A DNA stretch of 64,000 bases from Hymenobacter ruricola (lineage in GTDB: Bacteria > Bacteroidota > Bacteroidia > Cytophagales > Hymenobacteraceae). Position 1 is the first letter of the stretch, and every line of letters starts with the position of its first letter. The notes under the pieces were generated by a model. That model made no database searches. It saw only the letters and a list, made by a program, of their open reading frames with translations, and was not told where the DNA came from. Below are positions 8,475 to 15,726 of this stretch, piece after piece. Made by a program: the position numbers and the translations under genes. The stretch spans positions 310,001-374,000 of the forward strand of contig NZ_JADQDM010000003.1 of the NCBI RefSeq assembly GCF_015694525.1, written 5' to 3'.

Positions 8475-9299
8475 TCAGGCCGCGAGCTGGCCCTTGTACT
8501 GCGAGAAATTGACGCCCACGCACCGCTTAAACAAGCGGCTGAAGTGCGCCACGTCGTCATAGCCCAGTTGGTAGGCAATTTCTTTGAGTGTGAGGCCGCT
8601 GCAATCTGCCAGGCGTTGCGCTTCGGCCACGATGCGGTAGCGAATGTGACCGCCGGCCGTGCGGCCGGTTTCCTTCTTGATGGTTTCGCTGAGGTGGTTG
8701 GCGCTTACGTGCAGCAGGTTGGCGTACTCGGCCACGGTTTTGAGCACTGTGTAGCGCTCTTCCAGCATGCTTCGGAAGCGTAGGAAAAGCGACCCCGCGG
8801 CGCCGGGGGGCGGCATGGGGGCCTGTTCCTCGCGCAGCCGCAGGCAGTGGAGTAAAAACGCTTTGAGGTAGGTTCGGACCAGGGCTTCCTTGCGCAGGCC
8901 CGGGGCATTGAGCTCCTGCTTCAGGGCATTCACCAAAAAGACGAGGGAATTGGCATCGGGGCCCGAGATGGGCAGGGGAGCGTCTTCGGCGGCGCGGTAG
9001 AACAGGCTGGCCGTCAGGGCCACGTCCCGAATGTCGGCTTCCTGGCAAACGAAGCCGTCGGTGAACTGCAGCACGGTGCCGGCCAGGTGGGAGGACGGGG
9101 GCGCCCCGGCCAGCTGGCCCGGGCTGATGAAGTAGAGGCGCAGCGGGGCGTCTTCGGCCAGCACAATGGTGTAGGGCTGGGGCTGGCCCGGGGGCGGCTG
9201 GCCCGCCCGCTGCCGGGCTTGCCGCTGAAAATGCGCCAGGGGCTGTAATTCAACCAATGGCCGGGCCGGGAGTCGGAATTCGTTGCTGAGCGGATTCAT
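8475..9299 (-). CDS. AraC family transcriptional regulator
   Basis: This encodes 274 residues starting MNPLSNEFRLPARPL; a further 12 residues are possible from 9335. The N-terminal 150 residues form a cupin-like sensing region (LAEDAPLRLYFISPGQ, LQFTDGFVCQ). The last 100 carry the two helix-turn-helix motifs of AraC/XylS proteins: VAEYANLLHVSANHLSETIK and LTLKEIAYQLGYDDVAHFSR, followed by LFKRCVGVNFSQYK. This domain order is common in Bacteroidota AraC regulators. It is divergent across a 364-bp gap from the gene at 9664. Its target and ligand are unknown. Confidence 0.9.
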   Translation of the reverse strand: MNPLSNEFRLPARPLVELQPLAHFQRQARQRAGQPPPGQPQPYTIVLAEDAPLRLYFISPGQLAGAPPSSHLAGTVLQFTDGFVCQEADIRDVALTASLFYRAAEDAPLPISGPDANSLVFLVNALKQELNAPGLRKEALVRTYLKAFLLHCLRLREEQAPMPPPGAAGSLFLRFRSMLEERYTVLKTVAEYANLLHVSANHLSETIKKETGRTAGGHIRYRIVAEAQRLADCSGLTLKEIAYQLGYDDVAHFSRLFKRCVGVNFSQYKGQLAA

Positions 9300-9663
9300 T
9301 ATGTGGGTGCGCTTTGCCGGGAAACCATGAGCCACTTAGAGGGCTGCCGGAAGCAGCATTTTCAAAGCTGATGCCAACCAGTACGGGTGAATTATTTTGC
9401 TTGTAATGAGTGTGATATAAAATAAATGAATGAAAAATAGAGTAAGGGAACGGCCGTAATTATCCAGAAAAACTGGGGCCAGCCCTGCCCGTTGGAGGCC
9501 GAAGGCAGGCGTTGCAGCCCAGCCTTGAAAAAGACAACAGCGCCCGTGGTCCGGTCATGGCCGGGGCTGGGCGAGAAGCGGAAATTTGAGTTGTGGCGCC
9601 GGCCCGGAAATTCAAACTACGGGCGCCCGAAATCTCAGACATTGAACGCTAAACCCCACTCTT
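9300..9663. other. intergenic region between divergent genes
   Basis: This 364-bp stretch separates the AraC regulator (minus) from the hypothetical gene at 9664 (plus). Its middle (about 9380-9450) is markedly AT-rich compared with the surroundings and is the likely location of promoters for both genes. I see no convincing coding frame, RNA gene or clear operator. Confidence 0.5.
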
Positions 9664-10068
9664 ATGCTAACGGCCAACGACGCTTCCTTCGTCACCATTG
9701 CCTACCGCCCCGACGTCGACATGCTGGTTACGCGCTGGCTGCGCCAAGTGGGAATGGAGCAAATTTGTGCGGGCTACCGCGCTGCCCTTGAAACTGCGGC
9801 CCTGCACGGCTGCGCCCGCTGGCTGGTGGACACCCGCCGCCGCGCCGGCACCGACTTGGACGGGGCCGAGTGGATGTTTTCTACTTTTTTTCCGGCCGTG
9901 CAGCTCCGGTTCGGGTGTCCCGTGTACATGGCTTTCCTGGTGGCCCCGCCGCTGATGCGCAACCACCTGCCCAACGCCCTGCTTCCCATTGCCGAAGATT
10001 TTGGGAACGTCCACGGCCAGCGGTTCACCGACGAGCAACAGGCCGTGAAGTGGCTGCTGCAATTCTAA
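9664..10068 (+). CDS. hypothetical cytosolic protein, possibly STAS/SpoIIAA-like
   Basis: This encodes 134 residues with no signal peptide or membrane helix. The pattern of a short strand (FVTIAYRPDVDMLVTRWL), a helix (ICAGYRAALETAALHGC), WLVDTRRR and a late strand (VYMAFLVAPPLM) resembles the alternating alpha/beta order of SpoIIAA-like STAS domains. That is a fold-level guess; no phosphorylatable Ser motif is obvious. It is monocistronic and followed by a strong terminator hairpin at 10087. Confidence 0.7.
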   Translation: MLTANDASFVTIAYRPDVDMLVTRWLRQVGMEQICAGYRAALETAALHGCARWLVDTRRRAGTDLDGAEWMFSTFFPAVQLRFGCPVYMAFLVAPPLMRNHLPNALLPIAEDFGNVHGQRFTDEQQAVKWLLQF

Positions 10069-10086
10069 ACTGACACTCCACGCGCG

Positions 10087-10136
10087 AAACGCGACAAGGC
10101 CGGACTCTCCGCAAAGAGTCCGGCCTTGTCGCGTTT
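10087..10136. terminator. bidirectional hairpin terminator
   Basis: Two perfectly complementary 22-bp arms (10087-10108 and 10115-10136) enclose the 6-nt loop CCGCAA. The arms begin with AAA and end with TTT, so each strand carries an A-stem-T arrangement. It lies between the convergent genes ending at 10068 (plus) and 10177 (minus), as expected for a shared transcription terminator. Confidence 0.9.
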
Positions 10137-10176
10137 AAGCTTTACGCAGCCTCCCCCGGCTCGTGGCCGGGCGGGC

Positions 10177-10656
10177 TTACGCCGGTACTTTGCGCTGGGC
10201 AATGCCCAGGCGGTTCCAGGCGTTCATGGCCACCACGGCCAGCAGCACCTGGGCCAGGTAGGCTTCGCCGAGCAGGGCCACGGCTTCCGCGTACACGGCG
10301 TCGGCCACGTGGTGCCGGGCAATGAGCGTCACTTCTTCTGTGAAAGCTAGGATGGCCCGCTCCTCGGCGGTGAAGTAGGGGGCCTCGCGCCAGGCGGGCA
10401 GGGCGTGCAGGCGCTGCTCGGTTTCACCGTGTTCGATGGCTTCCTGGGAGTGCTGCAGCAGGCAAAACGCACAGCCGTTGAGCTGGGAAGTGCGCACGTT
10501 TATCAGGTCCCAGTGCGTGAGCGACAGCCCCGACTGGCTGAGCTGTTTGTGCATCAGCAGCAAGCCGGCGTAAGCTCTTGGCTCCACAGCTGTTAGGTCG
10601 AAGCGGGAGTGGGGGACCACGCGGTCAGGAGCCGCGGAAGAAATGGTGTTTTCCAT
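10177..10656 (-). CDS. carboxymuconolactone decarboxylase / AhpD-like protein
   Basis: This 159-residue all-helical protein matches the AhpD-like family: LINVRTSQLNGCAFCLLQHS contains the redox CxxC and downstream His (C-A-F-C....H), and FTEEVTLIARHHV lies in the second half. Such proteins act as thiol peroxidase reductants or as small antioxidant proteins. The gene starts 49 bp from the stop of hemA and shares its strand with hemA, a heme peroxidase and an FMN reductase, which fits a role in oxidative stress. Whether the pair is redox-active or a variant without peroxidase partnership cannot be told from sequence. Confidence 0.9.
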   Translation of the reverse strand: MENTISSAAPDRVVPHSRFDLTAVEPRAYAGLLLMHKQLSQSGLSLTHWDLINVRTSQLNGCAFCLLQHSQEAIEHGETEQRLHALPAWREAPYFTAEERAILAFTEEVTLIARHHVADAVYAEAVALLGEAYLAQVLLAVVAMNAWNRLGIAQRKVPA

Positions 10657-10704
10657 GAGAAAAAAGGTGAAATGGGTGAATGGAGTCAGGCAGTAGGTTG
10701 GCCA

Positions 10705-11973
10705 TTATGGATAAAAAAGCTCGCCCACCTGCGCCGCTGGTGGTGCCGGGTTGTCGCGCTGATAAGACAGCTTGAGGTGAAGCACCTGCTGCTTCAGCAC
10801 TTTTTGCATCAGCGAGCGGGTTGTGGCATCCAGCAAAGAGATTTCGGCCGGGCCCAGGCGCTTGCTAAAGCGGTCTAATTCCTGCCGGCGCAGGAGCTCC
10901 AGATGATTTTTCAGGCGATGAATCAGCGGCGACACCGGCATCACTTTGCTCCAGGATTGCAGCTCAGCCAAGTGTTCGGCAATGATGGCGCGCACCCGGG
11001 GCACGGCCGCCTGGCGTTGTTCGAGGGCGGCCGAGGCCTTGCACTGAATCGCGTCAATGTTGTACAGCGCCACGCCGGGCACCTGCGCCGCGGCGGGGGC
11101 CACGCTACGGGGCATGCCCAAATCCACGAACAGCTTGCAATGGTCCTGTCTCATGGTTTCGGCCACCAGCTGGGCTGTGAAAAAGGTCTCTGGGCAGGTA
11201 ATGGCCGAAATCACGACGTCGGCCTCCAGCAGGGCCGTGGTCAGCGCTTCAAATTCCACCAGGCGCAAGCGGCCGCCGCTGGCCAGCGCAGCGGCTTTGG
11301 CGCGGGTGCGGTTGCAGAGGGAAACGTGGCCGAGCGAGCTGCGCGCGGCCAGGTGCCGGCACACATCGGCCCCGATGTGGCCCGCGCCCACCACCAACAC
11401 GCGCGGGGCGGGCAGGTGCGCCGTTAGCCCGGCCACCAGCTCCACGGCCGCGGCACTGGCGGAGGCCGTGGAGCTGCGAAAGCAAGTGGAGGTCTGCACG
11501 CGCTTGTGCGCGGCAAACACGAGCTGCAGCAGGCGGTGCAGGAACGGCCCGGCGGCCCGGGCTTGCACCGACCAGCGGTAGGCTTGCTTTACCTGGCTGA
11601 TGATTTGCGCATCGCCCAGCACCCGCGCTTCCAGGCCCAGCGCCACGGCGAACAGGTGGTGGGCCGCGGCGGCCGCGTCGGGCAGCACCTCGAAATAGCG
11701 CAGCCACTTGTGGCCGATGGCGCAATCCTTCAATTCACCCAACGCCTGCATGATTTCCGCGTTGCGGTCCTGGCCGGCCGCGTAGTACACCTCCGTGCGC
11801 TGGCAGGTGCTGAGCACCAGCAAATCGCGCAGGTTCAGCTCTTCGCGCAGCGTAAGCAGCAGCTGGTGGCAATCCGCCTCGCTGAGCGCCAGCCGCTCCC
11901 GTACCTCCAAAGGAGCGTATTTAAACGATAAGCTTAGCGCCCGAAACGGATGCGCGAAAACCACTTGTGCCAT
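10705..11973 (-). CDS. hemA: glutamyl-tRNA reductase
   Basis: This encodes 422 residues, a normal length for HemA, which reduces glutamyl-tRNA(Glu) to glutamate-1-semialdehyde as the first step of C5 heme synthesis. The N-terminal catalytic domain has LVLSTCQRTEVYY with Cys57 as the thioester nucleophile and LGLEARVLGDAQIISQVK. The NADPH-binding domain has VLVVGAGHIGADVC near residue 190. The C-terminal helical dimerisation domain ends LKQQVLHLKLSY. It is not next to other hem genes but lies 59 bp downstream of a heme peroxidase gene on the same strand. Some Hymenobacteraceae may carry more than one hemA; this cannot be judged here. Confidence 0.95.
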   Translation of the reverse strand: MAQVVFAHPFRALSLSFKYAPLEVRERLALSEADCHQLLLTLREELNLRDLLVLSTCQRTEVYYAAGQDRNAEIMQALGELKDCAIGHKWLRYFEVLPDAAAAAHHLFAVALGLEARVLGDAQIISQVKQAYRWSVQARAAGPFLHRLLQLVFAAHKRVQTSTCFRSSTASASAAAVELVAGLTAHLPAPRVLVVGAGHIGADVCRHLAARSSLGHVSLCNRTRAKAAALASGGRLRLVEFEALTTALLEADVVISAITCPETFFTAQLVAETMRQDHCKLFVDLGMPRSVAPAAAQVPGVALYNIDAIQCKASAALEQRQAAVPRVRAIIAEHLAELQSWSKVMPVSPLIHRLKNHLELLRRQELDRFSKRLGPAEISLLDATTRSLMQKVLKQQVLHLKLSYQRDNPAPPAAQVGELFYP

Positions 11974-12032
11974 GTCACCACCCAGTTAAAAATTCTCCAG
12001 AGCCGGCCCGCCAATGCGCCCGCCTTGCTTTC

Positions 12033-13070
12033 CTATTGCCGCTCGCCCACCGAAATGGGGTAGGTGCGGGCCCGGTCCACCAGCATGGGGTCGGCCACGT
12101 TGATGCCGGCTGGCACGTTGTTGGGGTTGAAAAACAAGGCCTTGTCTTCGGCCACGGTATTCGGCGCCAGCCGGCTAATGCTCAAAGTGCCAAGCAGGAC
12201 GCGCTTGCGGGAGTCGGGCCAGGCCACAGATGGATTTTCGATAACATCTCCCTTTTCGGCCAACTGGGCGTAGAGCTTGAAGGTGATGGGCTGAGCGGCC
12301 ACGCGCTGCTTTAGCTCGGCCTGTAGGTAATTGGGGTCGGCCGTGGCGGCCTGCGCCTTGGTCAGGAACTGCTCGCCGGCGTCGGGAATCAGCTGATAGC
12401 GCACGAAGCGCACCTGCCCGGCCTGGTTGGTGAACTTGAAGGCATTGACGCCGAAGTAGCTGAGCGTGGCCCAGCTGGTCGTGAGCGGCTTCTGGGTCGT
12501 CAGGAAGGTCTTGGCCACGGGGTGCGTGGCCAGAAACTGCTGCAGGGGCGCCGCATTGCCGCTACCGGCTGCCCCAATGGCCAGCAGCAGGCTCCGGAAT
12601 TCGTCGGTGGTGGCCGTGGGGAAGCCGTTGAAGCTGTGCGCGATGATGTCGGTCGAGCCCGTGCCTGGCAGCTGGAACTTGATGGCCATGCCCCGGGGCC
12701 GCGACGCACCCACGGTATCCGGAATGTCCGGAATGCCCGTGAAATCGGAAAACCGCACCACGATGGGCAGCGTCCCGCCCTGCAGATGCGGCGCCCGCGT
12801 CAGGCGGCGGGCCTCCGGCGCGGGCGTGAAGCTGCCCTCCAGAATGATGCCCTTGGCGTGCACGGCGCGGGCCGGGTGCGCCCCAAACGCCGAGTGGAAC
12901 ATGTCGACCATTTGAATGGGCGTGGCGGCGGTTTTCGATTCCACGCCCGCGTTGCCGTCCTGGGCGCGGGCCCGTGGGGCCAGGCAAAGCAGGAGCGCAC
13001 CGGCCAGGAGCAGGCGCAGGAAGTCGAAGGCCGGGCGCCGGTTGGGAAGCTGTAGAGACAAGGTGTCCAT
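12033..13070 (-). CDS. secreted catalase-related heme peroxidase
   Basis: This 345-residue protein has an N-terminal signal peptide (LLLAGALLLCLAPRARAQ), so it is predicted to be periplasmic. It matches the small catalase-related (SrpA-like) peroxidases: ARAVHAKGIILEGSF supplies the distal His71, VVRFSDFTGIPDIPD and RGMAIKFQLPG are core catalase-fold strands, HSFNGFPTATTDEF corresponds to the distal Asn region, and DRARTYPIS near the C terminus carries the probable proximal heme Tyr. It lacks the large insertions of true catalases. It is placed between an FMN reductase and hemA on one strand. Confidence 0.88.
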   Translation of the reverse strand: MDTLSLQLPNRRPAFDFLRLLLAGALLLCLAPRARAQDGNAGVESKTAATPIQMVDMFHSAFGAHPARAVHAKGIILEGSFTPAPEARRLTRAPHLQGGTLPIVVRFSDFTGIPDIPDTVGASRPRGMAIKFQLPGTGSTDIIAHSFNGFPTATTDEFRSLLLAIGAAGSGNAAPLQQFLATHPVAKTFLTTQKPLTTSWATLSYFGVNAFKFTNQAGQVRFVRYQLIPDAGEQFLTKAQAATADPNYLQAELKQRVAAQPITFKLYAQLAEKGDVIENPSVAWPDSRKRVLLGTLSISRLAPNTVAEDKALFFNPNNVPAGINVADPMLVDRARTYPISVGERQ

Positions 13071-13126
13071 GGTGTTAAGAGATAAGCGGTTAAGAAAGGT
13101 GGAGTGGTGCCCGGCGCCGGGCCGGG

Positions 13127-13708
13127 CTAGTAGGGCGGGAGCAGCTCGGGGTGCCGCAGGGGCTGCAGGGCCGTGGTCCAGCGGGCCAGCTCCTGCAGCA
13201 GGGCGGTGGTGGCCGCGGTGGTTATCTCATTGGGCACAAACAGTCCTTCCTCAATGAAATGCGTGAAAAAAGGAATGTTGACGGCTTCCACCAGCGGCAC
13301 TACCCGGTAGGAAGGCAGGTCGCTTTTGAGCGCGTTCCAGGCCCGTGAGCCGGCCGATACGCCGCCGTAGCTCACGATGCCGGCCGCTTTGTAGCCCCAT
13401 TCGTGCACCAGGTACTCCAGGGCGTTCTGCAAAGGGGCCGGGTAGCTGAAATTGTATTCGGCCGTCACGAAAATGAAGGCGTCGGCCTCGGCAATTTTGG
13501 CGCTCCACGCCCGGGTGTGCTCGTGCGTGTACTGGCGCAGCGCCGGGTGGTTGGGCTCGTTCATGAGGGGCAGGTCCAGCACCTGCAGGTCCAGCACTTC
13601 CACTTCAAACTTGCCGCAGGCCCGGGCCTGCGCCGCTACCCATTTGGTGATGAAAGGCCCCTGGCGGCCGGGGCGCACGGTGGCACCGATTATTTTGAGC
13701 TGATACAT
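13127..13708 (-). CDS. NADPH-dependent FMN reductase family protein
   Basis: This 193-residue flavodoxin-fold protein has an N-terminal phosphate-binding loop (IIGATVRPGRQGPFITKW) and the family block FVTAEYNFSYPAPLQNALEY, where the EYN.S.P segment contacts the flavin. GIVSYGGVSAGSRAW is a third conserved block. Members reduce FMN or quinones with NAD(P)H in the cytosol. It is the first gene of the minus-strand redox group, 56 bp upstream of the heme peroxidase, so co-expression is plausible. Confidence 0.92.
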   Translation of the reverse strand: MYQLKIIGATVRPGRQGPFITKWVAAQARACGKFEVEVLDLQVLDLPLMNEPNHPALRQYTHEHTRAWSAKIAEADAFIFVTAEYNFSYPAPLQNALEYLVHEWGYKAAGIVSYGGVSAGSRAWNALKSDLPSYRVVPLVEAVNIPFFTHFIEEGLFVPNEITTAATTALLQELARWTTALQPLRHPELLPPY

Positions 13709-13750
13709 TTTCCTGATTAATAAGCCCGATGAATGAGTGGCCGCGGCCCC

Positions 13751-14563
13751 TTAGCGGGCCAGCGCCAGCAGCACTTCGCTCAGCTGGTCGGGCACCGCCA
13801 GAAAGGGGCAGTGGCTGCTGCGGAGCGTGTAGGTTTTGGCGATGCCCGCCGCCGCGGCCATACGCTGCTGCAGGCGCAGGCCCACGGCGTTGTCGAGGGC
13901 GGTGTGCACGTAGTACTTGTCGACCCGCCCGAAATTGGCCGCCGTCACCGTCACCGGATTGGTGAAGGGAATGGCCGGCTCGGCCCGGTAGTTACCCGCC
14001 ACCAGCTGTTGGGCCGCGGGGCTGCCATCCTGAATGAAGACGGGCACCAGCCGGTCGGGCCGGATGTCCAGCGTCAGCTGGTCGGCCGAGGGCACCAGCG
14101 CCGCGCCCAGCTGCGAGGTGCTGTCGGTGGCGGCCAGGGCCAGCAGCGACTGCCCGTTGGCCGGCAAAAAGGCCCCGACGTACACCAGCTTCGTGATGCG
14201 GGCCGGAATGCTTTCGGCCACGGCCGTCACCACCATGCCGCCCAGGCTGTGCCCCACCAGAACCACGTTATTGGGCTGGGCCCGGATGGCGGCCACCACT
14301 TTGTCGCGGTACGCGTTGAGGGTCAGGGCCTGGGGCGGCGTGAGGTCGCTGCCGTGGCCGGGCAGCTCCACCACAATCACCTTGTGGTGCTGCTGTTCCA
14401 GGCGCTGCTGCACCGGCTGCCAAACGTAGGGCGCCTGCCAGGCCCCGTGCACCAGCACAAAGGTGGTGGGCGGGATTTCGGGGGCGGGTTTCTGGTCGGA
14501 GCAGGCCGCCAGGGCACACAGGAGCACGGCCACCAGCAAGGTGGCAAGGCGGAAAGTTTTCAT
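13751..14563 (-). CDS. alpha/beta hydrolase lipoprotein
   Basis: This encodes 270 residues from the ATG at 14563, chosen because it begins a lipoprotein signal (LLVAVLLCALAACSDQ). The body is a typical alpha/beta hydrolase: oxyanion region FVLVHGAWQAPYVW, nucleophile elbow GHSLGGM, an acid in the FIQDG region and the catalytic His in LRSSHCPFL. It resembles esterases of the salicylate-binding-protein type. It lies 32 bp downstream of a second hydrolase gene, so the pair may form an operon, but the two proteins are not close paralogues. Confidence 0.9.
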   Translation of the reverse strand: MKTFRLATLLVAVLLCALAACSDQKPAPEIPPTTFVLVHGAWQAPYVWQPVQQRLEQQHHKVIVVELPGHGSDLTPPQALTLNAYRDKVVAAIRAQPNNVVLVGHSLGGMVVTAVAESIPARITKLVYVGAFLPANGQSLLALAATDSTSQLGAALVPSADQLTLDIRPDRLVPVFIQDGSPAAQQLVAGNYRAEPAIPFTNPVTVTAANFGRVDKYYVHTALDNAVGLRLQQRMAAAAGIAKTYTLRSSHCPFLAVPDQLSEVLLALAR

Positions 14564-14595
14564 AAACGTATTGGGGTGGAATGGAGGATTTCTCG

Positions 14596-15435
14596 CTAGT
14601 TGCTCTGGCTCACCAGTTCTATGGTCCGGCTCTTGGTTGTGGGTTCGACCTCGACCAGCTGGGCCAGCCAGGCCAGCACGCACAAGGCGTCTTCACGCCA
14701 GCCGGGCTGGCCCAGCACGAAGTGGTTGCGGCCGGGCAGCTCGCGGTAGGCCGTCACGGAGCCCGCGTGCTTGTAGCGCTTGTAGTTCGAGTAGTTCAGC
14801 GAGGCCGGGATGATGTGGTCGGTGCTGCCGGCCAGAAACAGCAGCGGCGCGTGGGGCTTGGCGAAGTCGACTTTGGCCGCCGCAGTCAGGCCGTCGCGCG
14901 AGACGTGCTTCGATTCGGGCACGGCAAAGTCGCGGTAGGCGGCCCGCTGCTCGGCCGGGGTCATGCCGTTGACGAAAGCGTACCGCCACTGCTTAAACGA
15001 CATCAGGAAGCTCTCCTCCACGGGCGTGAAGTAGCCCAGCGGCCCCCACACCGAGCGGTAAAACGACCATTTGAAGGTGATGACGCCTTGCGGCGCCACC
15101 GAGTGGATGGCCACGCCCGCCGCGGCCAACTCGCGCTGCAGCAGCAGCTGCGTGAGCAGCCCGCCCATGGAATGCCCAATCAGAATGGGCTTCTCGGGCA
15201 GCCGGGCCACGAGGTCGGCGAAGTACTCGGTGAGCTGCGCCAGACGGACGGACGCCACACGCGAGTCGGGCTGGCGGTTGCGCAGGGTGAGCACGGGGGC
15301 ATCCTTGAAGGGCCAGGCCGGCACCAGGCAGGTGTAGCCGTGCTCTTCAAAAAAGGCTTTCCACTGATTCCAGCACGTGCTGCTGACGAAGGCGCCGGTA
15401 ATGAACACAATGGTTCGGGAAGGAGAAGTTTGCAT
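14596..15435 (-). CDS. alpha/beta hydrolase
   Basis: This 279-residue cytosolic protein has VFITGAFVSSTCWNQW near the start (oxyanion-hole loop), nucleophile elbow GHSMGGLL, acid LFLAGSTDHIIP and His in LPGRNHFVLG, giving a complete Ser-Asp-His triad. The substrate is unknown. It is the upstream member of a two-hydrolase group with 13751-14563. The 291-bp region before it (15436-15726) is AT-rich near 15540-15580 and probably holds its promoter; no other feature is seen there. Confidence 0.9.
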   Translation of the reverse strand: MQTSPSRTIVFITGAFVSSTCWNQWKAFFEEHGYTCLVPAWPFKDAPVLTLRNRQPDSRVASVRLAQLTEYFADLVARLPEKPILIGHSMGGLLTQLLLQRELAAAGVAIHSVAPQGVITFKWSFYRSVWGPLGYFTPVEESFLMSFKQWRYAFVNGMTPAEQRAAYRDFAVPESKHVSRDGLTAAAKVDFAKPHAPLLFLAGSTDHIIPASLNYSNYKRYKHAGSVTAYRELPGRNHFVLGQPGWREDALCVLAWLAQLVEVEPTTKSRTIELVSQSN

Positions 15436-15726
15436 GGGGCAAAAACGAAGGTGAGCGACTCACTGCGTGTGAGTTCGTCCCCCAGCCGTTTGCAAAATCA
15501 TGCCACCTCCCCAGAGTGCTTTCTATGTGCTGGTAATTAGAATTAAGCAATTGATTTATAATAAATTATGCATAAATTGAATTGCCTGATGCGCTCCCGT
15601 ATAAGTCTGGTTTTTTCGGAGTAATCCAAACGTCTCCAGAATATTCCGTAGGGGCGCGGCATTCACCGGCGCGAGCGAGCGTGAAGCCCCGCGCTTTATT
15701 CCCTGCCCTTACTGAACGGTCGGCCG

